From Oceanicola sp. D3 (GTDB taxonomy: Bacteria; Pseudomonadota; Alphaproteobacteria; Rhodobacterales; Rhodobacteraceae), in assembly GCF_006351965.1 (NCBI RefSeq), contig NZ_CP040932.1, forward strand, positions 372,001-436,000: 64,000 bases of DNA, given 5' to 3'. The notes under the pieces are model-generated. The model saw only the letters and a list, made by a program, of their open reading frames with translations, was not told the DNA's origin and made no database searches. The translations under genes were made by a program, and so were the position numbers. Position 1 is the stretch's first letter, and each line of letters begins with the position of its first letter. Positions 41,325 to 50,806 of this stretch are shown piece by piece.

Positions 41325-42353
41325 ATGAGCGCGGCGCTGCTGGAATGGTATGACGCCCACGCCCGCGTGTTGCCGTGGCGCGTGCCCCCCGGCAGCGACG
41401 CGCGGGCCGACCCGTATGGCGTGTGGCTTTCGGAGGTGATGCTGCAGCAAACCACGGTGGCGGCGGTGAAGGATTATTTCCACACCTTCACCCGGCTTTG
41501 GCCCACGGTCGACGCACTGGCGGCGGCGAGGGACGAAGACGTGATGGCCCGCTGGGCCGGGCTTGGCTACTACGCACGCGCGCGCAACCTGTTGAAATGC
41601 GCCCGCGTGGTGGCAGAGCGCGGGGGCTTTCCCGAGTCTGCCGAGGGCCTGCGCGAACTGCCGGGCATCGGCCCCTACACGGCGGCAGCGGTTGCGGCGA
41701 TTGCCTTTGACCGGCCCGAGGTGGTGGTGGATGGCAATGTGGAGCGGGTGATGGCGCGGCTTCATGCCGTGCAGGAGCCCTTGCCTGCCGCCAAGCCGGT
41801 GCTCACCGCCCATGCTGCCGCGCTGACGCCCAAGCGCCGGCCGGGGGATTACGCCCAAGCGGTGATGGACCTCGGCGCAACGATCTGCACCCCCAAGAGC
41901 CCGGCCTGCGGCATTTGCCCGTGGCGGGAGCCTTGCGCCGCAAGGGTGGAGGGGATTGCAGCCGAGCTGCCGAAGAAGACCCCGAAGAAGCCCAAGCCGG
42001 TGCGGCTTGGCCATGCCTATGTGATCCGCCGGGCGGATGGTGCGTTTTTGCTGGAGCGCCGCCCCAAGCGCGGGCTTTTGGGTGGAATGCTTGGCTGGCC
42101 GGGGGCGGAATGGCGCGAAGAACCTGCTGCCGCAGCGCCGCCGGTGGAGGCTGCTCTGCATGAAATCGGGGAAGTGCGGCACACCTTTACCCACTTCCAT
42201 CTGATCCTGCGTGTGCATGCCGGGCGTGCCGAGGTGGAGGCCCCGGAGGGGCTGCATTGGGAACGGCTTTCGCCCGCCGCCCTGCCCACGGTGATGCGCA
42301 AGGCCTATGATCTCGCCGCAACGTCAGCCGCGCTTGATGTGGCAGGCGATTGA
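41325..42353 (+). CDS. mutY: A/G-specific adenine glycosylase
   Basis: 342 residues from ATG 41325; a TTG at 41310 is less likely. It removes adenine opposite 8-oxoguanine. The N-terminal catalytic domain shows YGVWLSEVMLQQTTVAAV, the helix-hairpin-helix LPGIGPYTAAAVAAIAFD with catalytic Asp downstream, and the 4Fe-4S pattern C-x6-C-x2-C-x5-C in CTPKSPACGICPWREPC. The C-terminal NUDIX-like domain that recognises 8-oxoG includes LLERRPKRGLLGGMLGWPG and HTFTHFHLILRV. It is divergent from the DUF721 gene. Confidence 0.97.
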   Translation: MSAALLEWYDAHARVLPWRVPPGSDARADPYGVWLSEVMLQQTTVAAVKDYFHTFTRLWPTVDALAAARDEDVMARWAGLGYYARARNLLKCARVVAERGGFPESAEGLRELPGIGPYTAAAVAAIAFDRPEVVVDGNVERVMARLHAVQEPLPAAKPVLTAHAAALTPKRRPGDYAQAVMDLGATICTPKSPACGICPWREPCAARVEGIAAELPKKTPKKPKPVRLGHAYVIRRADGAFLLERRPKRGLLGGMLGWPGAEWREEPAAAAPPVEAALHEIGEVRHTFTHFHLILRVHAGRAEVEAPEGLHWERLSPAALPTVMRKAYDLAATSAALDVAGD

Positions 42354-42392
42354 AACCGCGCCGCGCCCCTCTATGATCTGCGCGAGGCGCGC

Positions 42393-43544
42393 ATGACCAT
42401 CGGGAGAGGGCCAATGGCCTCTGCATCCATCTCAAGTTTCCGAGCGGCGGCGCCTTTCTGGGTGTCGCTCCTGACCGTGCCGCTGGTGATCGCCTCCGCA
42501 GCCTGGGGCGGGCTTTGGGTGCTGTCGGTGCCGCTGTTCACGCTGGCGGGCGCCACCCTCGCCGATGGGGCGCTGGGGCTGAACCTCGACAACCCGGACA
42601 CGGAGACCGACGAGGCCCAGCTGTTCTGGTATCGCCTCGTGACCCTGCTGTGGTGCCCGGTGCAGGTGTGCCTGCTGTTGGTGATGCTGGCGTGGGTGCC
42701 CGGCGCGGCGCATTTGAACGTGGTGGAGAAGATCGTGATCTTCTTCGGCCTTGGCGTGGTGAACGGCGCAATCGGCATCGTCTATGCCCACGAGCTGGTG
42801 CATCAGCGCAATCGGCTGGAGCGTTGGCTGGGTGAAATTTTGCTGGCCTCGGTGCTCTACTCGCATTTCCGCTCGGAGCATCTGCTGGTGCATCACCGGC
42901 ATGTCGGCACCCGCGCCGACGCGGTGACGGCACGGTATAACGAGAGCTACTGGAGCTTTCTGGGGCGGGTGATGCGGGAGGAGCCGGTGAGCGCCTTTAA
43001 GGCCGAGAAGGCCATGCTGGCGCGCAAGGGCCTGCCGTGGTGGCACCAAAGCAATCCGCATTGGCGCTACTGGGCGCTGCAACTGGCCTTCATCGTGGCG
43101 GCCTGTGTGCTGGGCGGCTGGGCCGGGCTGCTGTTGTTTCTCTATCAGGCGCTCACGGCGGTTTGGCTGCTGGAGCTGACGAATTACATCGAGCATTACG
43201 GGCTGACGCGGAAGCACCTTGGTGATGGCCGCTACGAGCCTGTGCGCCCGCATCACTCGTGGAACGCGGCGCATAAGGCGACGAACTGGCTGCTGATCAA
43301 CCTCCAGCGCCACTCGGACCATCACTACAAACCGTCGCGCCGCTTTCCGCTGCTGCAAACTTACGACGAGAGCGAGGCCCCGCAGCTGCCTTACGGATAC
43401 CCTGCGATGGGGTTCATGGCGGTGATCCCGCCGCTCTGGCGCCGCCGGATGAACCCGCGCGTGCGCAAGTGGCGGGCAATGTATTACCCGGAGATCACCG
43501 ATTGGGGGCCTTACAAGCGCGGGGAGTTGCCGTTGCCGGGGTGA
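42393..43544 (+). CDS. alkB: Alkane 1-monooxygenase (AlkB-type integral membrane di-iron hydroxylase)
   Basis: 383 residues with several TM segments. All AlkB histidine boxes are present: HELVHQRNR, EHLLVHHRHVGTRAD, LQRHSDHHYKPSRRF and the AlkB-specific NYIEHYGL. The boxes coordinate a di-iron centre that hydroxylates terminal carbons of n-alkanes using rubredoxin electrons. No rubredoxin or rubredoxin reductase gene is adjacent. ATG 42393 is used; a second ATG at 42414 is also possible. It starts 39 bp after mutY. Confidence 0.93.
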   Translation: MTIGRGPMASASISSFRAAAPFWVSLLTVPLVIASAAWGGLWVLSVPLFTLAGATLADGALGLNLDNPDTETDEAQLFWYRLVTLLWCPVQVCLLLVMLAWVPGAAHLNVVEKIVIFFGLGVVNGAIGIVYAHELVHQRNRLERWLGEILLASVLYSHFRSEHLLVHHRHVGTRADAVTARYNESYWSFLGRVMREEPVSAFKAEKAMLARKGLPWWHQSNPHWRYWALQLAFIVAACVLGGWAGLLLFLYQALTAVWLLELTNYIEHYGLTRKHLGDGRYEPVRPHHSWNAAHKATNWLLINLQRHSDHHYKPSRRFPLLQTYDESEAPQLPYGYPAMGFMAVIPPLWRRRMNPRVRKWRAMYYPEITDWGPYKRGELPLPG

Positions 43545-43550
43545 GGGCAT

Positions 43551-43615
43551 GTCATCCTCGGGCTTGACCCGAGGACCTGGTGTCGAGAGATCCTCGGGTC
43601 AAGCCCGAGGATGAC
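43551..43615. repeat. Perfect 25-bp inverted repeat, dispersed palindromic element
   Basis: Arms 43551-43575 and 43591-43615 are exact reverse complements around a 15-bp loop. Each arm itself contains CTCGGG-CTTGA-CCCGAG, a smaller hairpin, so the element is a palindrome of palindromes. It is 6 bp after the alkB stop, between convergent genes. It could terminate alkB and also looks like a REP/RUP-type mobile palindrome. No T tract follows. Confidence 0.9.
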
Positions 43616-43633
43616 GGTGCTATTCCACCATTG

Positions 43634-44338
43634 TCACACCATCCGGATCACATCCTTGTCGATGGCGAGCATGTAGCCTTTGCGGGCGATGTTCTTCACC
43701 AGAAGCTCCGAGACCATCTGGTTGCCCAGCGAATCCCTTAGGCGCTTGATGCGGGTCGCCCCGGCGGCCTCGTCGCAATCGGCCTCGGGCTTGCCTTGGA
43801 TGACGCCCTCGATGGCGGCGCCGGTTAGCACGTCTTCATCCATCCGGGCCTCGGCCAGTACCGCCAGCGTTTCTATCGCCGCCTCGGTGAGCTTGAATTC
43901 CATGTTGTTGAGCAGCACCACCCGCTCTTCGCGCGAGATTACGAGGCTGGAGACCTGAATGCCCTGCTTCTCGATCTCGCCCATCCGCTTGTTCAGCGCG
44001 ATTATGGTGACAAGAAACACCAGCGCGGCGATCAGCAGGGCGGTGGAGAAGAGGAGCAGCACGAAGATGACGATCCGGTAGCTGACCAGAACATCCCCAA
44101 AGGCGGTGCCGGATTGCGCGAGGATCTCCAGCAGGGTGACGGCCTCGCCCGACACAAGCGCATCATTCTCGGTGAAGATCTGCTCGACCCGCGCGTTGAA
44201 GGCGTTGCCGTCCGGCAAGGTCAGAAACAGGAACACCGCCGCAATCGCGAGAATGGCGACGATGCCGGCAATGCCGAAGGTGACGACGCGGTTGCCCGTG
44301 CTGCGCAGGTCAGTAGCGAAGGAAGTTTGATCCGGCAT
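43634..44338 (-). CDS. Membrane-anchored winged-helix protein (two N-terminal TM helices)
   Basis: 234 residues from ATG 44338. Two TM helices, VVTFGIAGIVAILAIAAVFLF (residues ~18-38) and IVIFVLLLFSTALLIAALVF (~85-105), flank a ~45-residue loop. The C-terminal ~95 residues, after EREERVVLLNNMEFKL-like sequence, resemble an OmpR/ToxR-type winged helix: FKLTEAAIETLAVLAEAR, then ATRIKRLRDSLGNQMVSELL and NIARKGYMLAID. Topology would place the DNA-binding domain after the membrane part, opposite to ToxR. Its start overlaps the end of the next minus-strand gene. Function unknown. Confidence 0.7.
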   Translation of the reverse strand: MPDQTSFATDLRSTGNRVVTFGIAGIVAILAIAAVFLFLTLPDGNAFNARVEQIFTENDALVSGEAVTLLEILAQSGTAFGDVLVSYRIVIFVLLLFSTALLIAALVFLVTIIALNKRMGEIEKQGIQVSSLVISREERVVLLNNMEFKLTEAAIETLAVLAEARMDEDVLTGAAIEGVIQGKPEADCDEAAGATRIKRLRDSLGNQMVSELLVKNIARKGYMLAIDKDVIRMV

Positions 44339-44603
44339 TCTGCTGCTGCGCCTTGCTGGGGGTGCCCTCGAAGAGCGAGATGACGTTGAGTAGCACCCAA
44401 CCGCCACGCTGCAAACGGGCGGCGATTTGTGCCTGTGCCTCGCCGCGCGGCGGGCAGGCGTTGCCAAGCTCCATCACACCGTAATGGAGCTTGAGCGGAT
44501 TGTCCTGCTTGGCCTTGTACTCGGCATAGCAGGCGGCCCCCGCAGGGGCGGCCGCCAGCGCCAGAGCGAGCGCGGCGGCGGGAAGGGTGAGGAGCGTTTT
44601 CAT
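44310..44603 (-). CDS. Small secreted conserved hypothetical protein
   Basis: 97 residues from ATG 44603 (ATG 44615 also possible). A clear signal peptide (MKTLLTLPAAALALALAAA, cut near AGA-AC) precedes a ~75-residue mature part with two Cys (CYAEYKAKQDNPL and LGNACPPRG), LQRGGWVLLNVISLF and the end NAGSNFLRY. The Cys pair could form a disulfide. It overlaps the start of the membrane winged-helix gene by 29 bp, so the two are probably co-transcribed. No function assigned. Confidence 0.75.
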   Translation of the reverse strand: MKTLLTLPAAALALALAAAPAGAACYAEYKAKQDNPLKLHYGVMELGNACPPRGEAQAQIAARLQRGGWVLLNVISLFEGTPSKAQQQNAGSNFLRY

Positions 44604-44792
44604 ACGTGTAGTCATGCGGTTGCGGCCGCCGATATTCAATAACAAAGGCCCCCGCACGGCCTGATATGCGATAGCCCGGCGGCGATATTGTTTGTCCGGC
44701 CCGGCACCGCCCATCCTTGCCTCATCACCGCCCCGGCGCGTCTTGGACAGACGCCCACACCGGGCTCAAGACACGCAAGAGAGGACGACGCC

Positions 44793-45245
44793 ATGTTCAA
44801 GACCCTTACCGCAACCGCCGCCGCTGCCGCTGTGGCTCTCACTTCCTTCGCCGCCCCCGCACAGGCCGAGATGGACCGGGGCGAGACCCTGCGCCTGCTT
44901 CTGGGCCTTGGGGCCGTTGGCGCGCTTATCGCAGCCAATGAGCGCAACAAGGACCGCCGCTCCGACCGTGCGGACCGCTACGACGACCGGGTTGTCACCG
45001 TCACGCCGAACCGGGGCAAAGGCCGCTACAAGGACCGTGGCCGCCATGCCCGCCTCCCCAGCCGCTGCGAAACCGCTGTGCCCACGCGCCGGGGAACGCA
45101 GGTGTTTTATGGTGTGCCCTGCCTTCAGCGTCAGGGCTTCAGCGCCCGGCTGCCGCGCGAATGCTCTTACACGCTCGACGTGGGCCGCAAGAAGGTGAAG
45201 GCCTACGAGCAGCGCTGCCTGCGGCGCAACGGTTTCCGCACCTGA
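44793..45245 (+). CDS. Secreted basic hypothetical protein
   Basis: 150 residues from ATG 44793 (GAGAGGACGACG upstream). The signal peptide MFKTLTATAAAAAVALTSFA ends near AQA-EM. The mature protein has a short hydrophobic LRLLLGLGAVGALIAANE, an Arg/Asp-rich stretch (NKDRRSDRADRYDDR), and a C-terminal part with four Cys (RCETAV, VPCLQRQGF, ECSYTL, QRCLRRNGF), likely two disulfides. It is a periplasmic protein of unknown role, divergent from the preceding small secreted protein. Confidence 0.75.
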   Translation: MFKTLTATAAAAAVALTSFAAPAQAEMDRGETLRLLLGLGAVGALIAANERNKDRRSDRADRYDDRVVTVTPNRGKGRYKDRGRHARLPSRCETAVPTRRGTQVFYGVPCLQRQGFSARLPRECSYTLDVGRKKVKAYEQRCLRRNGFRT

Positions 45246-45340
45246 GCGGATAGAGATCAGGCAAGGGGCGTCCCGGTCTCCTGGGGCGCACCTGCGAGCA
45301 GGGCGTGGCTGTCATCCCCATGGGGCCACGTCTGAACTTG

Positions 45341-45374
45341 GGGGCGGAAGGTGAGGCTTTCCGCCCCTTTTTTT
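45341..45374 (+). terminator. Rho-independent terminator
   Basis: Stem GGGGCGGAA / TTCCGCCCC (9 bp, perfect) with a 9-nt loop is followed by seven T. It lies 96 bp after the secreted basic protein gene and 36 bp before rnhB. Confidence 0.9.
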
Positions 45375-45409
45375 GTTGCGCTGGCCCGGCGCAAAGGCGA
45401 GTTGGGGGC

Positions 45410-46040
45410 ATGAAGAGCTTTCCTGATTTTACACTGGAAGAGGCCGCGATGGCCCGGGGGCTGGCCCGTGTGGCCGGCGTGGACGAAGTGGGCCGGGGGC
45501 CGCTGGCAGGGCCGGTGACGGCGGCGGCGGTGGTGCTGGACCCGGCCCGTATTCCGCCCGGGCTGAACGACAGCAAGAAGCTGACCGAAAAGCGCCGCCT
45601 CGCGCTGGCGGAGGCGATCCACGAGAGCGCCGAGGTTTGCATCATCCACGTCGAGGTGGAGGAGATAGACCGGATCAACATCCTTCAGGCCGCGCTCGCC
45701 GCGATGAGCCGCGCCGTGGCCGGGCTGAACACGCGCCCCGATCACCTGCTGATCGACGGCAACCGGCTGCCGGAGGGCTGCGGATCGGCGGAGGCGGTGG
45801 TGAAGGGGGATGGCAAATCACTCTCCATCGCGGCGGCTTCGATCGTGGCCAAAGTGGCCCGAGATGCGCTCATGGTGGATTTGGCGCAACAGCACCCCGG
45901 CTACGGCTGGGAGAGCAACGCGGGCTACGGAACAAGTGTGCACTTGAGGGCACTCGAAACCTTGGGTGTGACACAACATCATAGGCGTTCCTTTGCACCG
46001 ATACGCAATATCTTGTTGCAACAAAAATCTACAAACCCCT

Positions 46041-46042
<2 letters not shown>
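45410..46042 (+). CDS. rnhB: Ribonuclease HII
   Basis: 210 residues from ATG 45410 (GGGGG upstream); the ORF's earlier in-frame start at 45305 runs through the terminator and is rejected. It removes RNA from RNA-DNA hybrids. Motifs are AGVDEVGRGPLAGPVTAAAV (catalytic Asp-Glu), LIDGNRLPEG (Asp) and ASIVAKVARDALMVDL, with PGYGWESNAGYGTSVHLRAL at the end. Its 3' end contains a perfect 12-bp palindrome, TTGTTGCAACAA (46013-46024), close to the ccrM promoter region. Confidence 0.96.
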
Positions 46043-47241
<1,199 letters not shown>

Positions 47242-47298
47242 CAACGACATTCAACAGTTACCGCCGGTGCCTGTGGCCTGACACATGGCACGACCTCT

Positions 47299-47337
47299 GG
47301 CCCCGTTTGCCCTTGTGGCAACGGGGCCCCTTTTTTG
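47299..47337 (+). terminator. Rho-independent terminator of ccrM
   Basis: GGCCCCGTTTGCC pairs with GGCAACGGGGCC (one bulged T) around a CTTGT loop and is followed by CCTTTTTT. It lies 58 bp after the ccrM stop. Confidence 0.92.
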
Positions 47338-47347
47338 CTGGCGGGGT

Positions 47348-47366
47348 GGTGGGCAGATTGCCCACC
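47348..47366. repeat. Short intergenic palindrome
   Basis: GGTGGGCA-GAT-TGCCCACC is a perfect 8-bp inverted repeat followed by CTACGGG. It resembles the hairpin at 35806-35825 in layout (stem then CCCTACGG) and is probably a member of a dispersed palindrome family. Confidence 0.6.
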
Positions 47367-47397
47367 CTACGGGCAAATCGGGCGCTGCGGGCCTTGT

Positions 47398-47417
47398 GTT
47401 AACCCATAGGGGTTAAC
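47398..47417. promoter_or_regulatory. GTTAACCC palindrome with CtrA-like half-sites
   Basis: GTTAACCC-ATAG-GGGTTAAC is a perfect 8-bp inverted repeat. TTAACC/GGTTAA match the CtrA half-site, but the spacing between TTAA cores is 10 rather than the canonical 7. It lies between convergent genes, just before the ATGCACA repeats. Confidence 0.4.
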
Positions 47418-47440
47418 GGCGGAGAGATGGGGGCAACATG

Positions 47441-47471
47441 TGATGCACAACCTATGCACATCCCATGCATA
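47441..47471. repeat. Three ATGCA(C/T)A direct repeats at 11-bp spacing (DnaA-box-like)
   Basis: ATGCACA at 47443 and 47454 and ATGCATA at 47465 are spaced by one helical turn. With flanks the first two read TGATGCACA and CTATGCACA, each one mismatch from the DnaA box TTATNCACA. They sit in the intergenic space between ccrM and lpxK with no gene start nearby. Confidence 0.55.
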
Positions 47472-47523
47472 CGATTCTGCAGCCACGGCCATTAATCAAT
47501 GCGGCGTTCGATGGTGACGGGGG

Positions 47524-48504
47524 TCACCCGAGCGAAAGCCCGGCCAGTGCGTGCTCCAGCGGGGACCAGTCGGCAACCTCAAGGCGCACGGGCAGGGTGA
47601 GCACCTTGGCGCGGAAGTCGGCGGGCAGGCGGACGGCGTCTTTTTCGGTGGTCACCAATTGGGCGCCGAGGGTGGTGGCCTCCAGTTCGAGCCGGGCCAT
47701 CAGCGCGGGGGTCAGCGGCTGGTGGTCGTCCAGCGCCTCGCCGCGCTTCAGATCGGCCCCGAGCCCGCGCAGGGTGGCGAAGAACTTTTCGGGGTGGCCG
47801 ATCCCGGCGAAGGCGAGGGTGGGCAAGCCCAGCCAATCCATCCCTGTTTCCAGCGGGGCGAGGTGGCCGGTGAGGTGGGGCACGGTGATGGCCGCGCCCC
47901 AATCGGTGGCGAACTTCTGTTGCGCGGTCTCCGGGCCGATGGAGAGCAGGAGGCTGGCCCTAGACATTCCGGCAGCAACCGGCTCGCGCAGGGGGCCGGC
48001 CGGCAGGCAGCGGCCATTGCCGAAGCCACGGTGCGCGTCGACCACCACCAGCGACAGGTCTTTGACCACCGAGGGGTTCTGGAAGCCGTCGTCGAGGATC
48101 ACGGCGGTGGCCCCAGCGGCCTCGGCGGCCCTGACCCCGGCGGCGCGGTCCTTGGCGACCCATGTGGGCGCGAAGGCGGCGGTGAGCAGCGGCTCGTCGC
48201 CAACTTCTGCGGCCTTGTGCTTACGCTCCTCGACCTGCACCGGGCCTTCCAGCGCGCCGCCGTGGCCGCGCGAGACGACGTGGACGCCGGGGATGCGCTG
48301 GGCGAGGGCGATCACGGTGGGGGTTTTGCCGGTACCGCCGGCGTTGATGTTGCCGACGCAGATCACCGGCACGGAGGCGCGGTAGCCGGGGCGGGCGACG
48401 CGGCGGGCGGTGGCGCGGGCGTAGAGCGCGCCGAGGGGTGCCAGCGCGCGGGCCTGCCACGCGGGCGCCTGCGGCGGGGTGAACCAGTAGAGCGGCGCGC
48501 GCAT
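47524..48504 (-). CDS. lpxK: Tetraacyldisaccharide 4'-kinase
   Basis: 326 residues from ATG 48504. It adds the 4'-phosphate of lipid A at the cytoplasmic membrane. [17 protein letters not shown] is the membrane-associated N-terminus. Walker A is [19 protein letters not shown], followed by [32 protein letters not shown] and [18 protein letters not shown]. Its start overlaps the stop of waaA (TGATG), so the two lipid A/core genes are translationally coupled. The longer ORF start at 48591 lies inside waaA and is rejected. Confidence 0.95.
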   Translation of the reverse strand: MRAPLYWFTPPQAPAWQARALAPLGALYARATARRVARPGYRASVPVICVGNINAGGTGKTPTVIALAQRIPGVHVVSRGHGGALEGPVQVEERKHKAAEVGDEPLLTAAFAPTWVAKDRAAGVRAAEAAGATAVILDDGFQNPSVVKDLSLVVVDAHRGFGNGRCLPAGPLREPVAAGMSRASLLLSIGPETAQQKFATDWGAAITVPHLTGHLAPLETGMDWLGLPTLAFAGIGHPEKFFATLRGLGADLKRGEALDDHQPLTPALMARLELEATTLGAQLVTTEKDAVRLPADFRAKVLTLPVRLEVADWSPLEHALAGLSLG

Positions 48505-49730
48505 CAATGGGCCCCCTGTGCATCGAGCTGGGTGGCCAGATGGGTGGCGAGCCGGGCGATCACCTCGGCCCCTTCGGACATCTCGCTCCATGCGGCGGCG
48601 GCGAGCTCGGCGGCGCGATCGGGGGCCAGCAGCTCGGAGACCGCGCCGGGCAGGGTGGCCCCGCTCGCAAGGGCACGCGCCGCTCCGGCCCCGGTGAGGC
48701 GGGCCATGTTGGCGCTCTCCGCCCCGCCAGAGGGGCCAAAGCAGATGGCCGAGCCGAGGGCGGCCGCAGGCGCCGCGCTTTGCACCGGCCCACCCGGCGT
48801 GAAGGTGCCGCCGAGAAAGCAGACCGGGGCGAGGCGAAACCAGAGCCCGTCTTCTTCCGGGGCGTCGCGGTCTGTGATGTAGATTTCGGTGGTGTCGGCG
48901 GGCTCTTGGCCCTGCGCCCGGCTGGCGGTGGCGAAGCCTTCGGCAGCGAGCCGTTCGGCAAGGGCGCTGTCATCGGGGCAATCGGCACCGGGCATGAGCA
49001 GGAGCACGGCGCGGTGGGCGATGGCGAGCGCGGCGCGGTGGGCCGCCAGCACATGGGGCAACTCGCCCGCAAGCGGGCGGGCAGCGAGCCAGATCGGCCT
49101 TGCGGCAAGGCGCTCTGCCAGCTCTTCGCGGTCACTCTCGATGCAGGGCGGCGGGCTGGGCGGGGCGAAGAGCGGCCCCGACAGGCGGATGCGCGACACC
49201 CCCACCCCCGCCGCGCGGGCGGCGCGGACGGTGGCGACATCGCTTGCCCAGAGTTCGGTAACGAGGCGGAGGGCGGCGCGGGAGGACCGCTCGGCCCCGG
49301 CCAGTGTTGCCTCGCTTTGCGCGATGAGGGTTGTCGGGCAGGCGGCGGATTGGGCCGAGAGCAGGGCGCCGGGCCGGGGCGGGCCGAGCCAGAGCGCTGC
49401 GTCGGGCCGCCAATGCGCAAGAAAGCCGCGCATTTCGGCGCGGCTGGTGCCGGGGGTGGGCCGGTAGAGCAGCGTGGCCTCGTCCAGCTCTAAAGTGCCG
49501 CCCGGGCCGCTGCCGGTGACCAGCAGGGTCACCGGATGCTGCTCGCCAAGGTCGATGGCCAGCTCGCGCAGGGTATCTTCTGCATCACCATCGGCACCAT
49601 CGGCGGTGTGCACCCACACCAGCGGCCCGGCGGGCCGGTTGGGGGCCGGCGAGTCGGCCAGCGCCCCGGGCTCCGGACGGTTGCGCCCGGTGAGCCCGGC
49701 GAAGGCGCGGGAGAGCGGGAAACGACTCAT
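48504..49730 (-). CDS. waaA: 3-deoxy-D-manno-octulosonic acid (Kdo) transferase
   Basis: 408 residues. It is a GT30 GT-B enzyme attaching Kdo to lipid A precursors. [31 protein letters not shown] and [16 protein letters not shown] represent the Kdo-transferase N-terminal domain. [20 protein letters not shown] is the C-terminal donor motif. Several family positions are diverged (for example no NPLEP sequence after GG), but coupling to lpxK supports the call. The DUF4170 gene follows upstream on the same strand after 36 bp. Confidence 0.88.
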   Translation of the reverse strand: MSRFPLSRAFAGLTGRNRPEPGALADSPAPNRPAGPLVWVHTADGADGDAEDTLRELAIDLGEQHPVTLLVTGSGPGGTLELDEATLLYRPTPGTSRAEMRGFLAHWRPDAALWLGPPRPGALLSAQSAACPTTLIAQSEATLAGAERSSRAALRLVTELWASDVATVRAARAAGVGVSRIRLSGPLFAPPSPPPCIESDREELAERLAARPIWLAARPLAGELPHVLAAHRAALAIAHRAVLLLMPGADCPDDSALAERLAAEGFATASRAQGQEPADTTEIYITDRDAPEEDGLWFRLAPVCFLGGTFTPGGPVQSAAPAAALGSAICFGPSGGAESANMARLTGAGAARALASGATLPGAVSELLAPDRAAELAAAAWSEMSEGAEVIARLATHLATQLDAQGAH

Positions 49731-49766
49731 AAACGGGTCACGGCCTGCCGGGGCGGCGGGCGGCGA

Positions 49767-50009
49767 TCAGCCCAGTTCCTCGGTGGGAGAGGCCTCGGCC
49801 TCTTCGTCGCGCAGCCGGTGGATGTGGGCGATGTAGTAGCGCATGTGGGCGTTATCGACGGTGCGCTGGGCGGCGGCTTTCCAGGCGTCGAAGGCGGAGG
49901 CGTAATCGGGGAACATGCCGACGATATCGATGGCGTCGACATCCTTGAAGGCGCTTTTGGAGGGGTCGATCAGCTCGCCGCCAAAGACGAGGTGCAGGCG
50001 CTGGGTCAT
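49767..50009 (-). CDS. DUF4170 protein
   Basis: 80 residues from ATG 50009. It has LHLVFGGELIDPSKSAFKDV, IDIVGMFPDYASAFDAWKAA and AQRTVDNAHMRYYIAHIHRL, the pattern of DUF4170, a small cytoplasmic domain of alphaproteobacteria often beside waaA/lpxK. No catalytic residues are evident. It starts the minus-strand DUF4170-waaA-lpxK group, so a lipid A-related role is a context-based guess. Confidence 0.88.
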   Translation of the reverse strand: MTQRLHLVFGGELIDPSKSAFKDVDAIDIVGMFPDYASAFDAWKAAAQRTVDNAHMRYYIAHIHRLRDEEAEASPTEELG

Positions 50010-50228
50010 GTAGGGCTCCGGGGTTTGGGTGTGTTGCGGGGAGGGTAGAGGATTCCCTGCCGGGGTTGAAGAAGGGTTGAGGCGGGCGGGGCACGCGCCC
50101 ACCCACCCGCCCCGCTGTGCCCCGCCCGCGCCTGCCGCTGCGGGCCAAAGCGCATGGGGCGGGGGAGCAAGATTTGATTTTGGGCCTCCGGCGGGGAATA
50201 TTTGGAGCAAGAAAATGGAGCGGGTGCG

Positions 50229-50714
50229 ATGGATGACCTTCGGGGCATGCCCCTGGCCGAGTTGATGGCGCTGCTGGCCGGGATCGGGGACGAGTTGGGG
50301 CGGCGGGGTGTATCGCGCAGTGCCAACAGCCCGACGGGCGATTTGGCGGAATATCTCTTTTCGCGGGCGATGGGCTGGCAGCTGACGGCCAATTCGCGGG
50401 CGGGCTATGACGCGGTGGATGGCGCGTTTCGGCGGGTGCAGATCAAGGGGCTGCGGAGGCATCGGGCGCGGTCTGACCGGCAGCTTGGCGCGTTGAGAGA
50501 CCTTGATGCGCGGCCCTTCGATGACCTTGCGGCGGTGATCTTTGGCCATGCGTGGCAGGTGGAGCGCGCCGTGATCCTGCCGTGGGAGGTGGTGGCGGCG
50601 CGGGCGCGGGAGGTGGCGCATACCCGCAGCTACCGGTTTTTGCTGACCGATGAGGCGATGGCGGCGGAGGGGGTGCGCGATGTGACGGTGCGGGTGGCCG
50701 CGGCGATGCTTTAG
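50229..50714 (+). CDS. Hypothetical protein with a possible PD-(D/E)XK nuclease-like core
   Basis: 161 residues from ATG 50229. TGDLAEYLFSRAMGWQL (Glu), GYDAVDGAFRRVQIKG (Asp, then Q-x-K) and FDDLAAVIFGHAW follow the order of a PD-(D/E)XK fold, with DAVD near residue 62 and QIK near 71. Similar layouts occur in DUF6998-type proteins. The C-terminal half has ERAVILPWEVVAARAREV. There is no methyltransferase or specificity subunit beside it. It is an isolated gene between divergent DUF4170 and the COX IV gene. Confidence 0.65.
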   Translation: MDDLRGMPLAELMALLAGIGDELGRRGVSRSANSPTGDLAEYLFSRAMGWQLTANSRAGYDAVDGAFRRVQIKGLRRHRARSDRQLGALRDLDARPFDDLAAVIFGHAWQVERAVILPWEVVAARAREVAHTRSYRFLLTDEAMAAEGVRDVTVRVAAAML

Positions 50715-50806
50715 GCCCTGCGCCGATTTGCCCGCCACGCCCTGTCTTTACCCCGGCGGCCAATTTGCGCTATTGGCGGGGCAGGACAGATTTTCGGGAG
50801 AGACCC

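Noticed and set aside
46013-46024. TTGTTGCAACAA palindrome as the ccrM operator
   Set aside because: It lies within the last codons of rnhB and no second copy was noticed near ccrM, so it is mentioned only with rnhB.
47398-47471. Replication origin between ccrM and lpxK
   Set aside because: Only three imperfect boxes and no AT-rich unwinding region or origin-linked genes (dnaA, parAB, repABC). A binding site is more cautious.
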